DNA of 64,000 nt from Mesorhizobium sp. M9A.F.Ca.ET.002.03.1.2 (lineage in GTDB: Bacteria; Pseudomonadota; Alphaproteobacteria; Rhizobiales; Rhizobiaceae). The notes beneath the pieces were generated by a model that had not been told where the DNA came from, did not search any database, and saw only the letters and a program-made list of their open reading frames with translations. Positions 1 to 8,620 of the stretch are shown here, piece by piece (the stretch's first letter is position 1; each line of letters begins with the position of its first letter). The stretch is from assembly GCF_003952365.1 (NCBI RefSeq), contig NZ_CP034443.1:2969001-3033000 (forward strand), written 5' to 3'. Made by a program: the position numbers and the translations under genes.

Positions 1-1839
1 CCAGTTCGAGACCGGGTTGGTGTAGGGATCATCCGCGCTCGGGAATCCCGTCCAGTAGGTCGTATCCATCATGGTGAACACGTTGTACGACATCAGCGGG
101 ATGATAGGCATCTCCCGGGCCGCGAGCTTGATATATTCCTGGCCGAGCTCCTGTACTTTCGGATCGTCGAAGTCGATCGTGCGGATCTCCTCGATGATCT
201 TGTCCAACTCCGGATGCGTCCAGCGCTGGCGGTTGCGCGGCGGCTGGCGCTCGCCCCTCGGCTTCAGGAATTCCGAGTGCCAGCTGTCGAGGAAGAATGA
301 CAGGTCGGGGTGACCACCCCAGGTCTCCACACTCCAGCCGATTGCGGCCTCGAAGTCACCTGATTCGACGCGCGGGAAGAAGTCCGATGGATAGGCCTGC
401 GTCTTGGCGGCGATGCCGAACTGGCGCCATTGCTGCACGATCATGGTGCCGGCGCGCGTCATGACCGGCCGCTGGTCGCCTTCCACCAGAAGCGTGATCG
501 AGAAGGGCGTCCCGTCCGGCTTCAGCCATTGATCGCCCTGTTTCGTGAAGCCGGCGCGCTCCAGAAGCTGGGTGGCCGCCTCGGGATTCGGTTTCCACCA
601 GCCGCGGCCAATGGCATTAGCGATCTCTTTGGGATCGGTCGGGATCTGCTCGCCCATCGACGGCCGCAGCATTTCGGCGATCTGCTGGCCAACGGTCGGG
701 TCGTAAGGTTTGTATTTGCTCTTGCCGGTATCGATCTCGAAATTCTTGAGCCAGTCCTCAATCGGGTCGAAATAGTATTTGCCATAGAGCCCGGTTGGCG
801 GGACACCGATGGCCGAGATCGTCGCGGCGCCGCGATAGGAAGCCATCGAGACTGCCTTGATGTCGATCAGCAGCGCCAACGCCCAGCGCACGTCGGCGTT
901 CTGGAACGGCTCGACCTGATGGTTGAACAAGACCGCCGGCAGAGTGGGATCGGGATGGGCGTAAGGGAAGCCCTTGAACCAGCCTTGCGAGGTCGGCGAC
1001 TGCTTGACCAGGGTGAACACGCCCTCGGGCGAAGTGTCGTGGATGATATCGAGCTGGTGGTTGAGCTGCAGGATGACGCGCTTGTCGGGCGGGCCCGGAT
1101 CAATGTAGGCGGCATATTTCGGGCCCGGCTCCCCGTGGCGGGCGAGCGACGTGCGCTGCCAGTCCTCGCGCTTCTCCCAGATGTACCACTTGCCGTTCGG
1201 GTCGAAGCTGTGAAGCTTGTAAGGACCGATCGTGACCGGCGGGTTGAAGTCGAACTTGGTCGGGTCCTCCACTTTTTCGAACACGTGTTTCGGCATGATC
1301 CAGGCTGCGTTCCAGCGCACCGTGAAGGTGGCATGGAAGCGGGAGTTGGGCCGCTTCAGCTTGAAGACCACGGTACGTTTGTCCGGCGCCGTCACCGAGT
1401 CGACGCTGGCCGCGAAGACAGGCCCCCAGATCATGCTGGGATTCTTGATCTGCGTCTCCACCGTGAAGATGACATCGTCGGCGGTGAACTCCACGCCGTC
1501 GCTCCAGAAGATGCCGTCCCGGAGCTTGACCGTCATCTCGGTGAAGTCGGCATTGTATTGCGGTTTGTCGGCGGCAAGCGAGTTGTCCCAGACGCCGTCG
1601 ATCCCGGCATCGGGATCGATATACCAGAGCGTATCCATGCCGAGTTGCTGCAGGCCGGTGGAGTTGCCGCCGCGCGCGACCATCCAGATGTTGAACCAGG
1701 GCGGGTTGGTGATCGTGCCCTGCGGGTTCTCGATGATGATGGTCTCTTCGCGCGGCAGGTTCGAGATACCTTGAGCAAGAGCGGACTGTGCCCCCAACCA
1801 CGCGCTCGCGAAGAACGCCAAGACTCGCATGATGCGCAT
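1..1839 (-). CDS. ABC transporter substrate-binding protein, family 5 (partial)
   Basis: Periplasmic solute-binding protein of the oligopeptide/nickel family (SBP family 5). The minus frame is open for 613 codons from an ATG at 1839 to the window edge, so only the extreme C-terminus and stop are missing. An ATG two codons upstream (1845) is too close to the GGAGG Shine-Dalgarno; the ATG at 1839 has about 7 nt spacing. The N-terminus is a hydrophobic signal peptide ending near ALAQG. The family's early motif (WSDGVEFTADDVIFTVE, about residue 100) is recognisable. It follows an arabinofuranosidase on the same strand, so the ligand may be a glycoside rather than a peptide; this is inference. Permease and ATPase genes presumably continue beyond the edge. 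Confidence 0.88.
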   Translation of the reverse strand, partial: MRIMRVLAFFASAWLGAQSALAQGISNLPREETIIIENPQGTITNPPWFNIWMVARGGNSTGLQQLGMDTLWYIDPDAGIDGVWDNSLAADKPQYNADFTEMTVKLRDGIFWSDGVEFTADDVIFTVETQIKNPSMIWGPVFAASVDSVTAPDKRTVVFKLKRPNSRFHATFTVRWNAAWIMPKHVFEKVEDPTKFDFNPPVTIGPYKLHSFDPNGKWYIWEKREDWQRTSLARHGEPGPKYAAYIDPGPPDKRVILQLNHQLDIIHDTSPEGVFTLVKQSPTSQGWFKGFPYAHPDPTLPAVLFNHQVEPFQNADVRWALALLIDIKAVSMASYRGAATISAIGVPPTGLYGKYYFDPIEDWLKNFEIDTGKSKYKPYDPTVGQQIAEMLRPSMGEQIPTDPKEIANAIGRGWWKPNPEAATQLLERAGFTKQGDQWLKPDGTPFSITLLVEGDQRPVMTRAGTMIVQQWRQFGIAAKTQAYPSDFFPRVESGDFEAAIGWSVETWGGHPDLSFFLDSWHSEFLKPRGERQPPRNRQRWTHPELDKIIEEIRTIDFDDPKVQELGQEYIKLAAREMPIIPLMSYNVFTMMDTTYWTGFPSADDPYTNPVSNW

Positions 1840-1941
1840 CGTCATTCCTCCCTGTGCCGGTCGCATCGGTGATGCGATGGCTTGTTGTCGTTGGGGAAGG
1901 AAGCTAACCCGGGGACAAAACCGGGTCAATAGAACCTGATA

Positions 1942-1962
1942 CATATCGCAATATCCGATATG
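1942..1962. promoter_or_regulatory. Palindromic operator candidate upstream of the binding-protein gene
   Basis: Perfect inverted repeat CATATCG-N7-CGATATG about 100 bp upstream of the binding-protein start. Read on the plus strand it shares GATACATATC-N2-A-N-TAT-N2-GATA with the reverse complement of the box before the arabinofuranosidase gene. It is probably a binding site for the ArsR-type regulator at 3676-4650, but this is inferred only from sequence similarity and position. Confidence 0.55.
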
Positions 1963-2029
1963 AATTATGCTGGTTTCCAGATTATTGCTTCTCCAAGTTG
2001 CGGCCGTGCGACGCGCACCGAAGGCAAAA

Positions 2030-3538
2030 TCAAACCGACAGCCGGATGAGATTGTAGGAGCGCGGCTTGAGGCGGCACAGAAGGCGGCCCTCCTCGACCA
2101 CCGAGCCGTTCTGCAGTTGCGGCTTCACCAGATCCGGCGCGTCGGCGGAGTTCACCGCCTTCAGGTCCGGATGGTGGATGACGACATGCTCGATCAGCCG
2201 TGCCGAGAGAAAACCGGCAAGGTCGACTGTGAGTTCGGTTTCCTCGTCCGGATGCTTGCTGATGACGAACAGCGAGATCATGCTGCCCGCGTGATCAAGC
2301 ACCGCGGCGACGTCGATATAGGGCACGTCGTCGGCGGCCTTGGCGTCGTAACGCGGCCCGTCGACCGCGACGGCCAGGCTTTCGCCGCGCCCGTGACGCG
2401 AGGCGAGCAGATAGGGGTAATAGATCGTCTGCCGGAAAGCGCGCCCGCCACGTTCGGTGGTGATCGGGGCGATGGCATTGACGAGCTGCGCGATGCAGGC
2501 GATCCGCACACGGTCGGCGCGGCGGATGAAGGTGTTGAGGATGCAGCCCACGACGAGCACGTCCTCGAAATTATAGATCTCCTCGAGCAGCGCCGGCGCT
2601 TCCGGCCAATCCCAGTTCTTGAAATTGTCGTGGTCCTGGCGGCGCGAATGGTACCAGACGTTCCATTCATCGAAGGAGATGTAGATGTCCTTCTTCGACC
2701 GCTTCTTGGCCTTAACATAGTCGATCACGCCGCTCACGGTTTGGATGTAGCGGTCGAGGGTTACCGGCTTGGCGAGGAAATTGAGGTAATCGTCCTCGTA
2801 ATTCTCGAAATACATATGCAGCGACAGGTAATCGACATTGTCGTAGCACTCGTCGAGCACATCGGCTTCCCATTGCGGATAGGATGGCATGAACGAGTGT
2901 GAGCTGCCGCAGGCGACGAGTTGCAGCGTCGGATCGAATGCCTTCATCGCCTTCGCCGTCTCGTTGGCGATGCGGCCGTATTCGTAGGCTGTCTTGTGCC
3001 CGACCTGCCATGGCCCGTCCATCTCGTTGCCGAGGCACCATAGGCGCACGTCGTACGGTTCGCGCCGGCCGTTCTTGATGCGAAGGTCGCTCCAGCGGCT
3101 GCCGCCGGGATGGTTGCAGTATTCAAGCAGCCCGCGCGCCTCGTCGAGACCGCGTGAGCCGAGATTGACAGCTAACATCAGATCCGTGCCGGCCGCTTTG
3201 CACCAGGCCGCGAACTCGTCGATTCCGACCTCGTTGGTTTCCTTCGTTCGCCAGGCATAGTCGAGCGTGACGGGGCGGCTCTCCTTGGGCCCAATCCCGT
3301 CCTCCCAATTATAGGCGGAGACGAAGTTGCCGCCGGGGTAGCGCGTGACGGGAACGTTCAGCTCGCGCACCATCTCGATGACGTCGCGGCGGAACCCGTG
3401 CTCATCGGCGGACGGATGGCCGGGTTCGTAGATGCCAGTGTAGATCGCCCGCCCGAGATGCTCCAGAAACGCACCGTAGACGCGGTCGTCGATCCGGCCG
3501 ATGCGAAAATCCTTGTGGACGACAGCCTTCGCCTTCAT
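2030..3538 (-). CDS. abfA: Alpha-L-arabinofuranosidase, GH51
   Basis: Retaining glycoside hydrolase that removes terminal alpha-L-arabinofuranose from arabinans, arabinoxylans or oligosaccharides. The protein has 502 residues, the usual length for GH51. The family N-terminus (YGAFLEHLGRAIYTGIYEPG, about 21-40) and the TRYPGGNF segment (65-72) are present. The acid/base Glu is E172 in LGNEMDGPWQ, and the nucleophile is E291 in FDEWNVWYH. There is no signal peptide, so it should act in the cytoplasm on imported oligosaccharides, which fits the neighbouring binding-protein gene. The upstream region carries the 42-bp box shared with the regulator gene. The substrate cannot be told beyond arabinofuranosides. 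Confidence 0.95.
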   Translation of the reverse strand: MKAKAVVHKDFRIGRIDDRVYGAFLEHLGRAIYTGIYEPGHPSADEHGFRRDVIEMVRELNVPVTRYPGGNFVSAYNWEDGIGPKESRPVTLDYAWRTKETNEVGIDEFAAWCKAAGTDLMLAVNLGSRGLDEARGLLEYCNHPGGSRWSDLRIKNGRREPYDVRLWCLGNEMDGPWQVGHKTAYEYGRIANETAKAMKAFDPTLQLVACGSSHSFMPSYPQWEADVLDECYDNVDYLSLHMYFENYEDDYLNFLAKPVTLDRYIQTVSGVIDYVKAKKRSKKDIYISFDEWNVWYHSRRQDHDNFKNWDWPEAPALLEEIYNFEDVLVVGCILNTFIRRADRVRIACIAQLVNAIAPITTERGGRAFRQTIYYPYLLASRHGRGESLAVAVDGPRYDAKAADDVPYIDVAAVLDHAGSMISLFVISKHPDEETELTVDLAGFLSARLIEHVVIHHPDLKAVNSADAPDLVKPQLQNGSVVEEGRLLCRLKPRSYNLIRLSV

Positions 3539-3552
3539 CGCGTTTCCCCTGA

Positions 3553-3594
3553 CTGTATCAAATACTTGGATATGTATCCATAATATCTGATCCT
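3553..3594. promoter_or_regulatory. Conserved 42-bp box upstream of abfA
   Basis: The box reads CTGTATCA, then GGATATGTATCC (inverted repeat GGATA-N2-TATCC at 3568-3579), then TCTGATCCT. The region 4679-4720 repeats CTGTATCA, GGAT, TA and TCTGAT at identical spacing over 42 bp. It lies just upstream of the abfA start. It probably contains the operator and promoter for abfA. Confidence 0.65.
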
Positions 3595-3675
3595 GAATAA
3601 GGTGGGTGAGTCAACCCGTCTTAATCTGGTGTGGAGGACAAGTGCAGAATCGAGCGGTCGGCGCCGTTGCCCAGT

Positions 3676-4650
3676 TCAGGCGGGGGCGCTGCCGCGCTCG
3701 GGTTCCCGCCGAATATGCAGGCGCAGGATGATGTCCTGATCGTGATTGCCAAAACCCTTGCCGAAGATGTTCAGGCCCCCTGGATGCTCGGCGTGCTCGT
3801 CGATGCCGACCCTCAAGCGAATCGAATGATGCTCGGCTAGGTGAAGCTGGTCGAGAGTCACATCCGAAGTTCTCTCGCTGTCGAGATAAGTCCCGTCGTC
3901 GGTGATCTTCCACGTCTTCAGGTGGCCGTATTGCGAGCCCTCGAGCTTCCACCAGCGCGGCGTGTAGATGCCGCGCTTGTCGCCGAAATCGCCGGGCGAG
4001 GTCCAGGTGCCGACCAGCACGTCGTTCACCCAGACGCTGACGTCGGAAGGCCAGTTGGCGTCGGTGCCGGGCACTTCCGAGGAGAGTTCCATGCTGAACT
4101 CGAGTGCCTCGATCTCTGCCTGCAGGATTTTCGCATTGTTCGGAAACTTGTACTCGACATGGCCGCGCTCAAACCAGATCAGCCCCGCTTTCATCCGATC
4201 CGGGTCAAGAAAGAAATCGGGCACGTCGAGAAGACCGATGACGGCCTCGCTCGAGCAGAGGCCGCAGGGTGGCGAAACGTTGCAATTCGTGTAGAGGCCG
4301 AGCGGCATGGACAGCTCGATCACGTTCGACCTGGTCTTGAGATCGTAGTCGTCGAAGCGCACCACGATCTCGTCGAAGCGCGCCGCGCAAATCTTTTGCT
4401 GACCTTTGGTCGCCTTCACCGTTTCGGTGCGTATCAGGTCACAGCCTTCCAGCACCTGAACGTTTGTCGCGACCGTCGACTGCGGCAGGGACAGCACATC
4501 GCTGATCTCGTTGACGTTGAGCGGTCCGCGCGAATGCAGAAGCTTGAGGATGCTGATCCGCACGGGGGAGGAAAGACCCTTCAGCACCTCCAGCCCATCC
4601 TCGGCATTGATCGTCAGGAAGTTGCGGTTGTTCTTGAGCGGAAGGTCCAT
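3676..4650 (-). CDS. ArsR-type winged-helix transcriptional regulator
   Basis: A DNA-binding regulator of 324 residues. Residues 20-75 form an ArsR/HTH_20-type winged helix (SSPVRISILKLLHSRG, then NEISDVLSLPQSTVATNVQVLE). The C-terminal 240 residues are a much larger effector domain than in classical ArsR proteins. A cysteine cluster C123-x5-C129-x2-C132 could be a metal or redox site, or structural. It lies upstream of abfA on the same strand, and its own promoter carries the same box as abfA, so it probably controls the arabinoside module and itself. Sign of regulation and ligand are unknown; an arabinose-containing effector is a guess. Confidence 0.8.
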   Translation of the reverse strand: MDLPLKNNRNFLTINAEDGLEVLKGLSSPVRISILKLLHSRGPLNVNEISDVLSLPQSTVATNVQVLEGCDLIRTETVKATKGQQKICAARFDEIVVRFDDYDLKTRSNVIELSMPLGLYTNCNVSPPCGLCSSEAVIGLLDVPDFFLDPDRMKAGLIWFERGHVEYKFPNNAKILQAEIEALEFSMELSSEVPGTDANWPSDVSVWVNDVLVGTWTSPGDFGDKRGIYTPRWWKLEGSQYGHLKTWKITDDGTYLDSERTSDVTLDQLHLAEHHSIRLRVGIDEHAEHPGGLNIFGKGFGNHDQDIILRLHIRREPERGSAPA

Positions 4651-4678
4651 GGCGCATCCAAAGCGCGTTGCAACGTGA

Positions 4679-4720
4679 CTGTATCAGAATTTCGGATGCA
4701 TACCAGAACTGTCTGATGCT
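4679..4720. promoter_or_regulatory. Conserved 42-bp box upstream of the ArsR-type regulator
   Basis: Matches the abfA box at fixed spacing: CTGTATCA, 8 bases, GGAT, 3 bases, TA, then TCTGAT and CT at the end. It lies immediately upstream of the regulator start at 4650, which suggests autoregulation. The middle inverted repeat is less perfect than in the abfA copy. Confidence 0.6.
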
Positions 4721-5023
4721 TCAAGCGATTGATCAAACGGGCGCACGGCACAACCGGACGCTCTGTCGGCTATCATGGGCTGAAACAATCGAGTAGCGGG
4801 AAGCGGCAGCAGCGTAGAAACGTCAGCCCTCGCGTCCTACGTTTTCGGTGCGCGTCAAATGCCGTCGGCCATTTCCTCCACTCCTTCCTGACCGTTTGGC
4901 TGATCTGACATGTCGTTGCTTCGGAGGTAAATCCCGTTCAGCCTCGCAGAGAGCTGCGGCGTACTATGGCGTGCAAATCGGCGACCTGCTTCGCGCCCAT
5001 GACTGCCCATTCAACGGCTTAGT
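4721..5023. other. Intergenic stretch without recognisable genes
   Basis: About 300 bases between the regulator box and the IS6 fragment. I see no protein-like frame and no strong hairpin. It may be decayed mobile-element flank. Confidence 0.4.
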
Positions 5024-5119
5024 CTAGGTGTCGAGATATTGCGCCTGTCGATTGCGCATCATGTTGATCATTTCGATACCGGACAGAATGATGCCGGTCG
5101 CGATCTGGCAAGACTTTGA
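5024..5119 (-). pseudogene. IS6-family transposase C-terminal fragment
   Basis: On the minus strand this encodes GIILSGIEMINMMRNRQAQ followed by a TAG stop. It matches the C-terminal helix of IS6-type transposases (consensus around ILSGIEMxHMMRKRQA). The transposase body at 6127-6696 on the same strand breaks off just before the point where this fragment begins, so the two may be halves of one element separated by about 1 kb. Independent decay of two copies is the alternative. Confidence 0.6.
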
Positions 5120-5335
5120 GACTGATATGGCCTGTCCAGCAAGCCGTTCGGTGAACAGGCAGCTACAATCCCGCTAACGGTGATGGAACTCTAGTCGACT
5201 GAGCCGGCGATCACTCTGAATTACAGTAAGGAATGCATTCCGAGACAAGTTTCTGGATGCGAAGCTAACGACACTCTTCAGCTTGATGCGTATAGAATCG
5301 CGCATTGTGAAAGCGTAGTTGAGGAGCCTCCCGAA

Positions 5336-5638
5336 ATGAACGCAAAGCTCAAAGGCGAAGCGCGTCGCAAGATAATTCTTGATGGGTACGCCAAGAACGA
5401 ACCGTTGAAGGATATTGCGGCGAAGCTCGGATGCTCTCTGGCGAGTTTGAAAGTCAGTGCCAGTAAACTCGGTTGCACTCGAACCCCGAAGGAGGCGGCG
5501 GCATTTCGGCGCGGCTTCCATATCCCGGAACAAAAACGGCAAGATTATTACCAATTGATGGTAGCGGGGCAATACCACGCTCGCGAATGCGCAGTTATTT
5601 TGGGAATAATACCAGTGAATTATCCAAGTATTGAGTAA
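5336..5638 (+). CDS. Small HTH-like hypothetical protein
   Basis: A protein of 100 residues. Residues 15-50 (ILDGYAKNEPLKDIAAKLGC, then SLASLKVSASKLG) look like a helix-turn-helix of the kind in phage or transposon regulators. It overlaps the next gene by 8 nt (TTG inside the stop region), so the pair is probably co-translated. Base composition is lower in GC than the flanking operons. It lies between two IS6 transposase pieces, so it may be cargo of a mobile insertion. DNA binding is plausible; the target is unknown. Confidence 0.5.
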   Translation: MNAKLKGEARRKIILDGYAKNEPLKDIAAKLGCSLASLKVSASKLGCTRTPKEAAAFRRGFHIPEQKRQDYYQLMVAGQYHARECAVILGIIPVNYPSIE

Positions 5639-5966
5639 ATTTACTACGATACGCTATGGACGATATTATCAATTAAGCGTTCCATCGCCTCGGGCCCGCT
5701 GCCTTGCACGGGCGCTGAGCCTGGGAAGGTTCGCACAGATGCTGGGCCAACGTTTCAACCGCACCTGCCTTAGCCCTCACGATCTGGCTGTTTGCCAACG
5801 CGTCTTTGACCGGGTTTGTGCAGATGAACACCTCGATCCTCTAAGCCGGGAAGCCGAAATACTAGCGTCGATGGTGGTGGGGATCTTTAGGAATGCTCAA
5901 ACCAATGAGCGCGCGTTACTGAGGGCAGTCAGGTCTAGTCGCCAAAAGACCAGGGCGGCGCACTGA
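5631..5966 (+). CDS. Small hypothetical protein, translationally coupled
   Basis: A protein of 111 residues starting at TTG 5631, overlapping the preceding gene by 8 nt. The C-terminal half (LSPHDLAVCQRVFDRVCADE, then LDPLSREAEILASMVVGIFR) resembles a short domain I associate with small rhizobial proteins of unknown function. The first 40 residues look less protein-like, so an internal start is possible. No function can be assigned. Confidence 0.5.
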   Translation: MSKFTTIRYGRYYQLSVPSPRARCLARALSLGRFAQMLGQRFNRTCLSPHDLAVCQRVFDRVCADEHLDPLSREAEILASMVVGIFRNAQTNERALLRAVRSSRQKTRAAH

Positions 5967-6126
5967 CGTTCATCGCGGAAATCCGGCAAGGAGTTTGTGG
6001 CATGCCGGCCGCTGCATACGGCGGGAAGTTTTCCGCGCGTCGTGGCTGGCGCCTGAGGCTTTGGGATTGCATGCCCATTAGTCTAAGTGCATATTCGAAC
6101 AGCCAGCCAACTATCCTGTAAGCCGG

Positions 6127-6696
6127 TTAGGCTCGGCGCCAGCCCCCTATGCGAAGTGATAAGCGCGACGCGAGCGTGGAGCGGACGCGGCGCTTAATGC
6201 GCCGATGGTCCTGTTCAATCCGATTGTTGAGGTACCTGCTCTTGCGGATGCGGATTGGTTTCAGTGAGCCTCGCGATCGGTCGCGCAGACGGTTTTCAGC
6301 AATACAGGAAATAATTGCCTCGTGATTGGTCTGGCTGCCGTCGATGACGATGCGATCCGGTCGCTCCAAACGACTTCCGGAGGAAGCGTTTGACCGCCGG
6401 CAGGTCACGGTGTTCGCTGAAGAAGAATTCGCACGATAGAGAAACATCCATCAGCCGCGACCTATATACGTCTCGTCCATGCGCCATTTGCGGCCGACGG
6501 CACGCTCGCGCTGGTTGAAGCGCTCCAGCAACTGAAGTGAGAGGTGGACAACCCAGCGGTGGATGGTGAAGTGGTCGACATTCAGGCCGCATTCGGCCAT
6601 TATCTCTTCCAGATCCCGTAGGCTCAGATTGTAGGTCAGTTACCAGCGTACGCACAGCCGGATCACCGATCGGTCGAAATGGTGGCCTTTGAACAT
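6127..6696 (-). pseudogene. IS6-family transposase, decayed
   Basis: The reading starts at ATG 6696 with FKGHHFDRSVIRLCVRW, then an in-frame stop where a Tyr codon is expected. It continues with YNLSLRDLEEIMAE, HFTIHRWVV and RKWRMDETYIGRG and meets a second stop. A frame change leads to SEHRDLPAVKRF, another to PDRIVIDGSQTNHEA and RYLNNRIEQDHRRIKRRVR. These are the ordered DDE-domain segments of IS6/IS26 transposases, including the DET and RIEQDHR motifs. The usual C-terminus after RRVR is missing; a matching C-terminal piece lies at 5024-5119. Non-functional. Confidence 0.85.
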
Positions 6697-6798
6697 GACA
6701 AGCTCCCCGAGAATCGAAGGGCCTTACTGCCAACCATTCCGTTTAAGTTATTGCTGAAATGAGGTTATGCTATTCTTATATTCGCTTAAGGTGAAGCG

Positions 6799-8571
6799 AT
6801 GCGGAATTTGCACCGTTTTTGGAGCCGGCTCTTGCGTCCGTTGGGGGTCGGGATGAAGACCAATGGTTCCTCAGGCGATTCTCTCTCGGTGAGCGACGCG
6901 CGCTTCGCGGACCAATTGACGAATACCAACGACATCGTATCGTTCTATGATCGCGACTTTCGCCTGACCCATTACACAACCAAGCTCAAGAGCATCCAGG
7001 GAAGCGTTGTGACGGCAGGCGCAGCGATCTGGGAAGTCTATCCAGGTTTTCTTGATGCGAGGCTTCGCGGCGAACTTGACCGCGTGCTCCGTGGCGGCTC
7101 ACCGACGACACTCGATCTTCGAGCTTCCGCTGACGAAGCACCGCAATCGGCTCTCGTTTTTGGTGTCGTAAATGGCGTGGGGATCATCGAATCCAGAGAA
7201 GCTGCAGACGGTAGGCGGACGATTGCCGAGGAGCAGGAACATGTAACGCTCCTGCATCAGGCGACGCATGACGTGTTGACCGGGTTACAAAATCGGCGTC
7301 GGTTCAGCGAACGGCTGCAGCAGGTTCTGACTGCCGTCAACGCATCTCACGAAAAGGTTGCCCTGCTGCAAATCGACCTCGATGATTTCAAGGCGGTCAA
7401 CGACACGCTCGGCCATGGCGCGGGTGATGCCTTGCTCCAACTCGCAGCGAACCGGATACAGGCCACGCTGCAGGACGGCGGGTCCGCTTACCGATATGCC
7501 GGTGATGAATTTGCCGTCATTCAGTCGGGAAAGGAACAGCCCGCCGAGGCCGAGCGCCTCGCCGGCGCGCTGATCGATGCGCTGAAGACGCCCTTTATCA
7601 TCAATGACATTCCAGTGTTCATCGGTGCGAGCATCGGCATAGCTTTCGGGCCCGCACATGGGGCGGAAAGCGAACAATTGATGAAGGCGGCTGACATTGC
7701 TCTCTACGCGGCCAAGCGAGATGGGCGCGGTTGCGCGCGTACTTTCAACCGTTCAATGCTGCTTCTGCTTGAACAGCGCGAGAATCTGCGGCGCAGCCTT
7801 CGAATGGCGCGCGAGCGTGGCGAGCTTTACCTGGAGTATCAACCGCTCTTCCGTTCTCCCTCGTCCGTGGTTGGCTTCGAAGCCTTACTGCGCTGGCGTC
7901 ATCCCGAAATCGGCTCGATTCTGCCGAGCGTGTTCATACCCATCGCCGAAGCCGATGGCCTGATGGACGAGATCGGGCGATGGGTCCTTGAGGAAGCCTG
8001 CCGCCAGGCAACGACATGGCCTTCTTCGCTGACAGTCGCGGTGAATCTGTCCCCGGCACAATTCCTCAGCGGGTCGCTCACCGACAGCGTTGCCCAGATC
8101 ATCGACGCCGTCGGGCTGAGGGCGGACCGGCTTGAATTCGAGATCACCGAGACGGTCCTCCTCGAGCGGACAATCGATAATCTCGACACGCTCAACACCC
8201 TGAACGTGCTGGGCATTCGGATCTCGTTGGACGACTTCGGAACCTATTATTCCTCGTTGAGCTACCTGAAGAACTTCCCTTTCGATACATTGAAGATCGA
8301 CCAGTACTTCATAAACGACCTGGAAACTGACCGGAAAAGCCAGACGATAGTCCGGTCCATCATAGCTTTGGCGCACGGCCTGGGGATCAGTGTCACGGCC
8401 GAGGGCGTCGAGACAAACAGCCAGGCGCGATGGCTGAAGAAGGAAGGTTGTGACTGCCTGCAGGGTAACCTTCTTGGGCGGCCGATGGGAGCGGAGGCCG
8501 CGCGCAATTTTGTTAGCCGCTCGGCTCATCTGGCGATTGGAGAAAAGGAGGAGCGAAATCGGGCAGTTTAA
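6799..8571 (+). CDS. GGDEF-EAL cyclic-di-GMP enzyme with N-terminal PAS-like domain
   Basis: A soluble 590-residue protein. Residues 40-130 resemble a PAS sensor (NDIVSFYDRDFRLTHYTTK). The GGDEF domain spans about 150-315 with AGDEF at 234-238, so diguanylate cyclase activity is possible. The EAL domain spans about 340-580, with EAL at 361-363, NLSPAQF, FEITET, DDFGTYYSS (usually DDFGTGYSS), LKID and AEGVET, so phosphodiesterase activity looks intact. Start ATG 6799 has AAGGTG upstream. First gene of a six-gene operon; the next gene begins 49 nt later. Its partners form a SpoIIE/STAS partner switch, so its activity is probably set by phosphorylation-dependent binding, as in the SiaABCD system of Pseudomonas. 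Net activity cannot be read from sequence. Confidence 0.93.
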   Translation: MRNLHRFWSRLLRPLGVGMKTNGSSGDSLSVSDARFADQLTNTNDIVSFYDRDFRLTHYTTKLKSIQGSVVTAGAAIWEVYPGFLDARLRGELDRVLRGGSPTTLDLRASADEAPQSALVFGVVNGVGIIESREAADGRRTIAEEQEHVTLLHQATHDVLTGLQNRRRFSERLQQVLTAVNASHEKVALLQIDLDDFKAVNDTLGHGAGDALLQLAANRIQATLQDGGSAYRYAGDEFAVIQSGKEQPAEAERLAGALIDALKTPFIINDIPVFIGASIGIAFGPAHGAESEQLMKAADIALYAAKRDGRGCARTFNRSMLLLLEQRENLRRSLRMARERGELYLEYQPLFRSPSSVVGFEALLRWRHPEIGSILPSVFIPIAEADGLMDEIGRWVLEEACRQATTWPSSLTVAVNLSPAQFLSGSLTDSVAQIIDAVGLRADRLEFEITETVLLERTIDNLDTLNTLNVLGIRISLDDFGTYYSSLSYLKNFPFDTLKIDQYFINDLETDRKSQTIVRSIIALAHGLGISVTAEGVETNSQARWLKKEGCDCLQGNLLGRPMGAEAARNFVSRSAHLAIGEKEERNRAV

Positions 8572-8620
8572 CCTGCCGGCCAGCGTTGCTTGAAATCTGG
8601 GAGACTGGAAACAGCGGGGA

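Noticed and set aside
430-1872. 480-codon plus-strand open frame
   Set aside because: Antisense shadow of the binding-protein gene; arginine/histidine/aspartate-rich composition with no domain, while the minus frame gives a clear SBP family 5 protein.
3841-4716. 291-codon plus-strand open frame
   Set aside because: Antisense to the ArsR-type regulator; no recognisable domain and typical shadow composition.
6799-8571. Degenerate, inactive GGDEF-EAL protein
   Set aside because: AGDEF is a tolerated variant and the EAL metal and catalytic motifs are present, so inactivity cannot be claimed.
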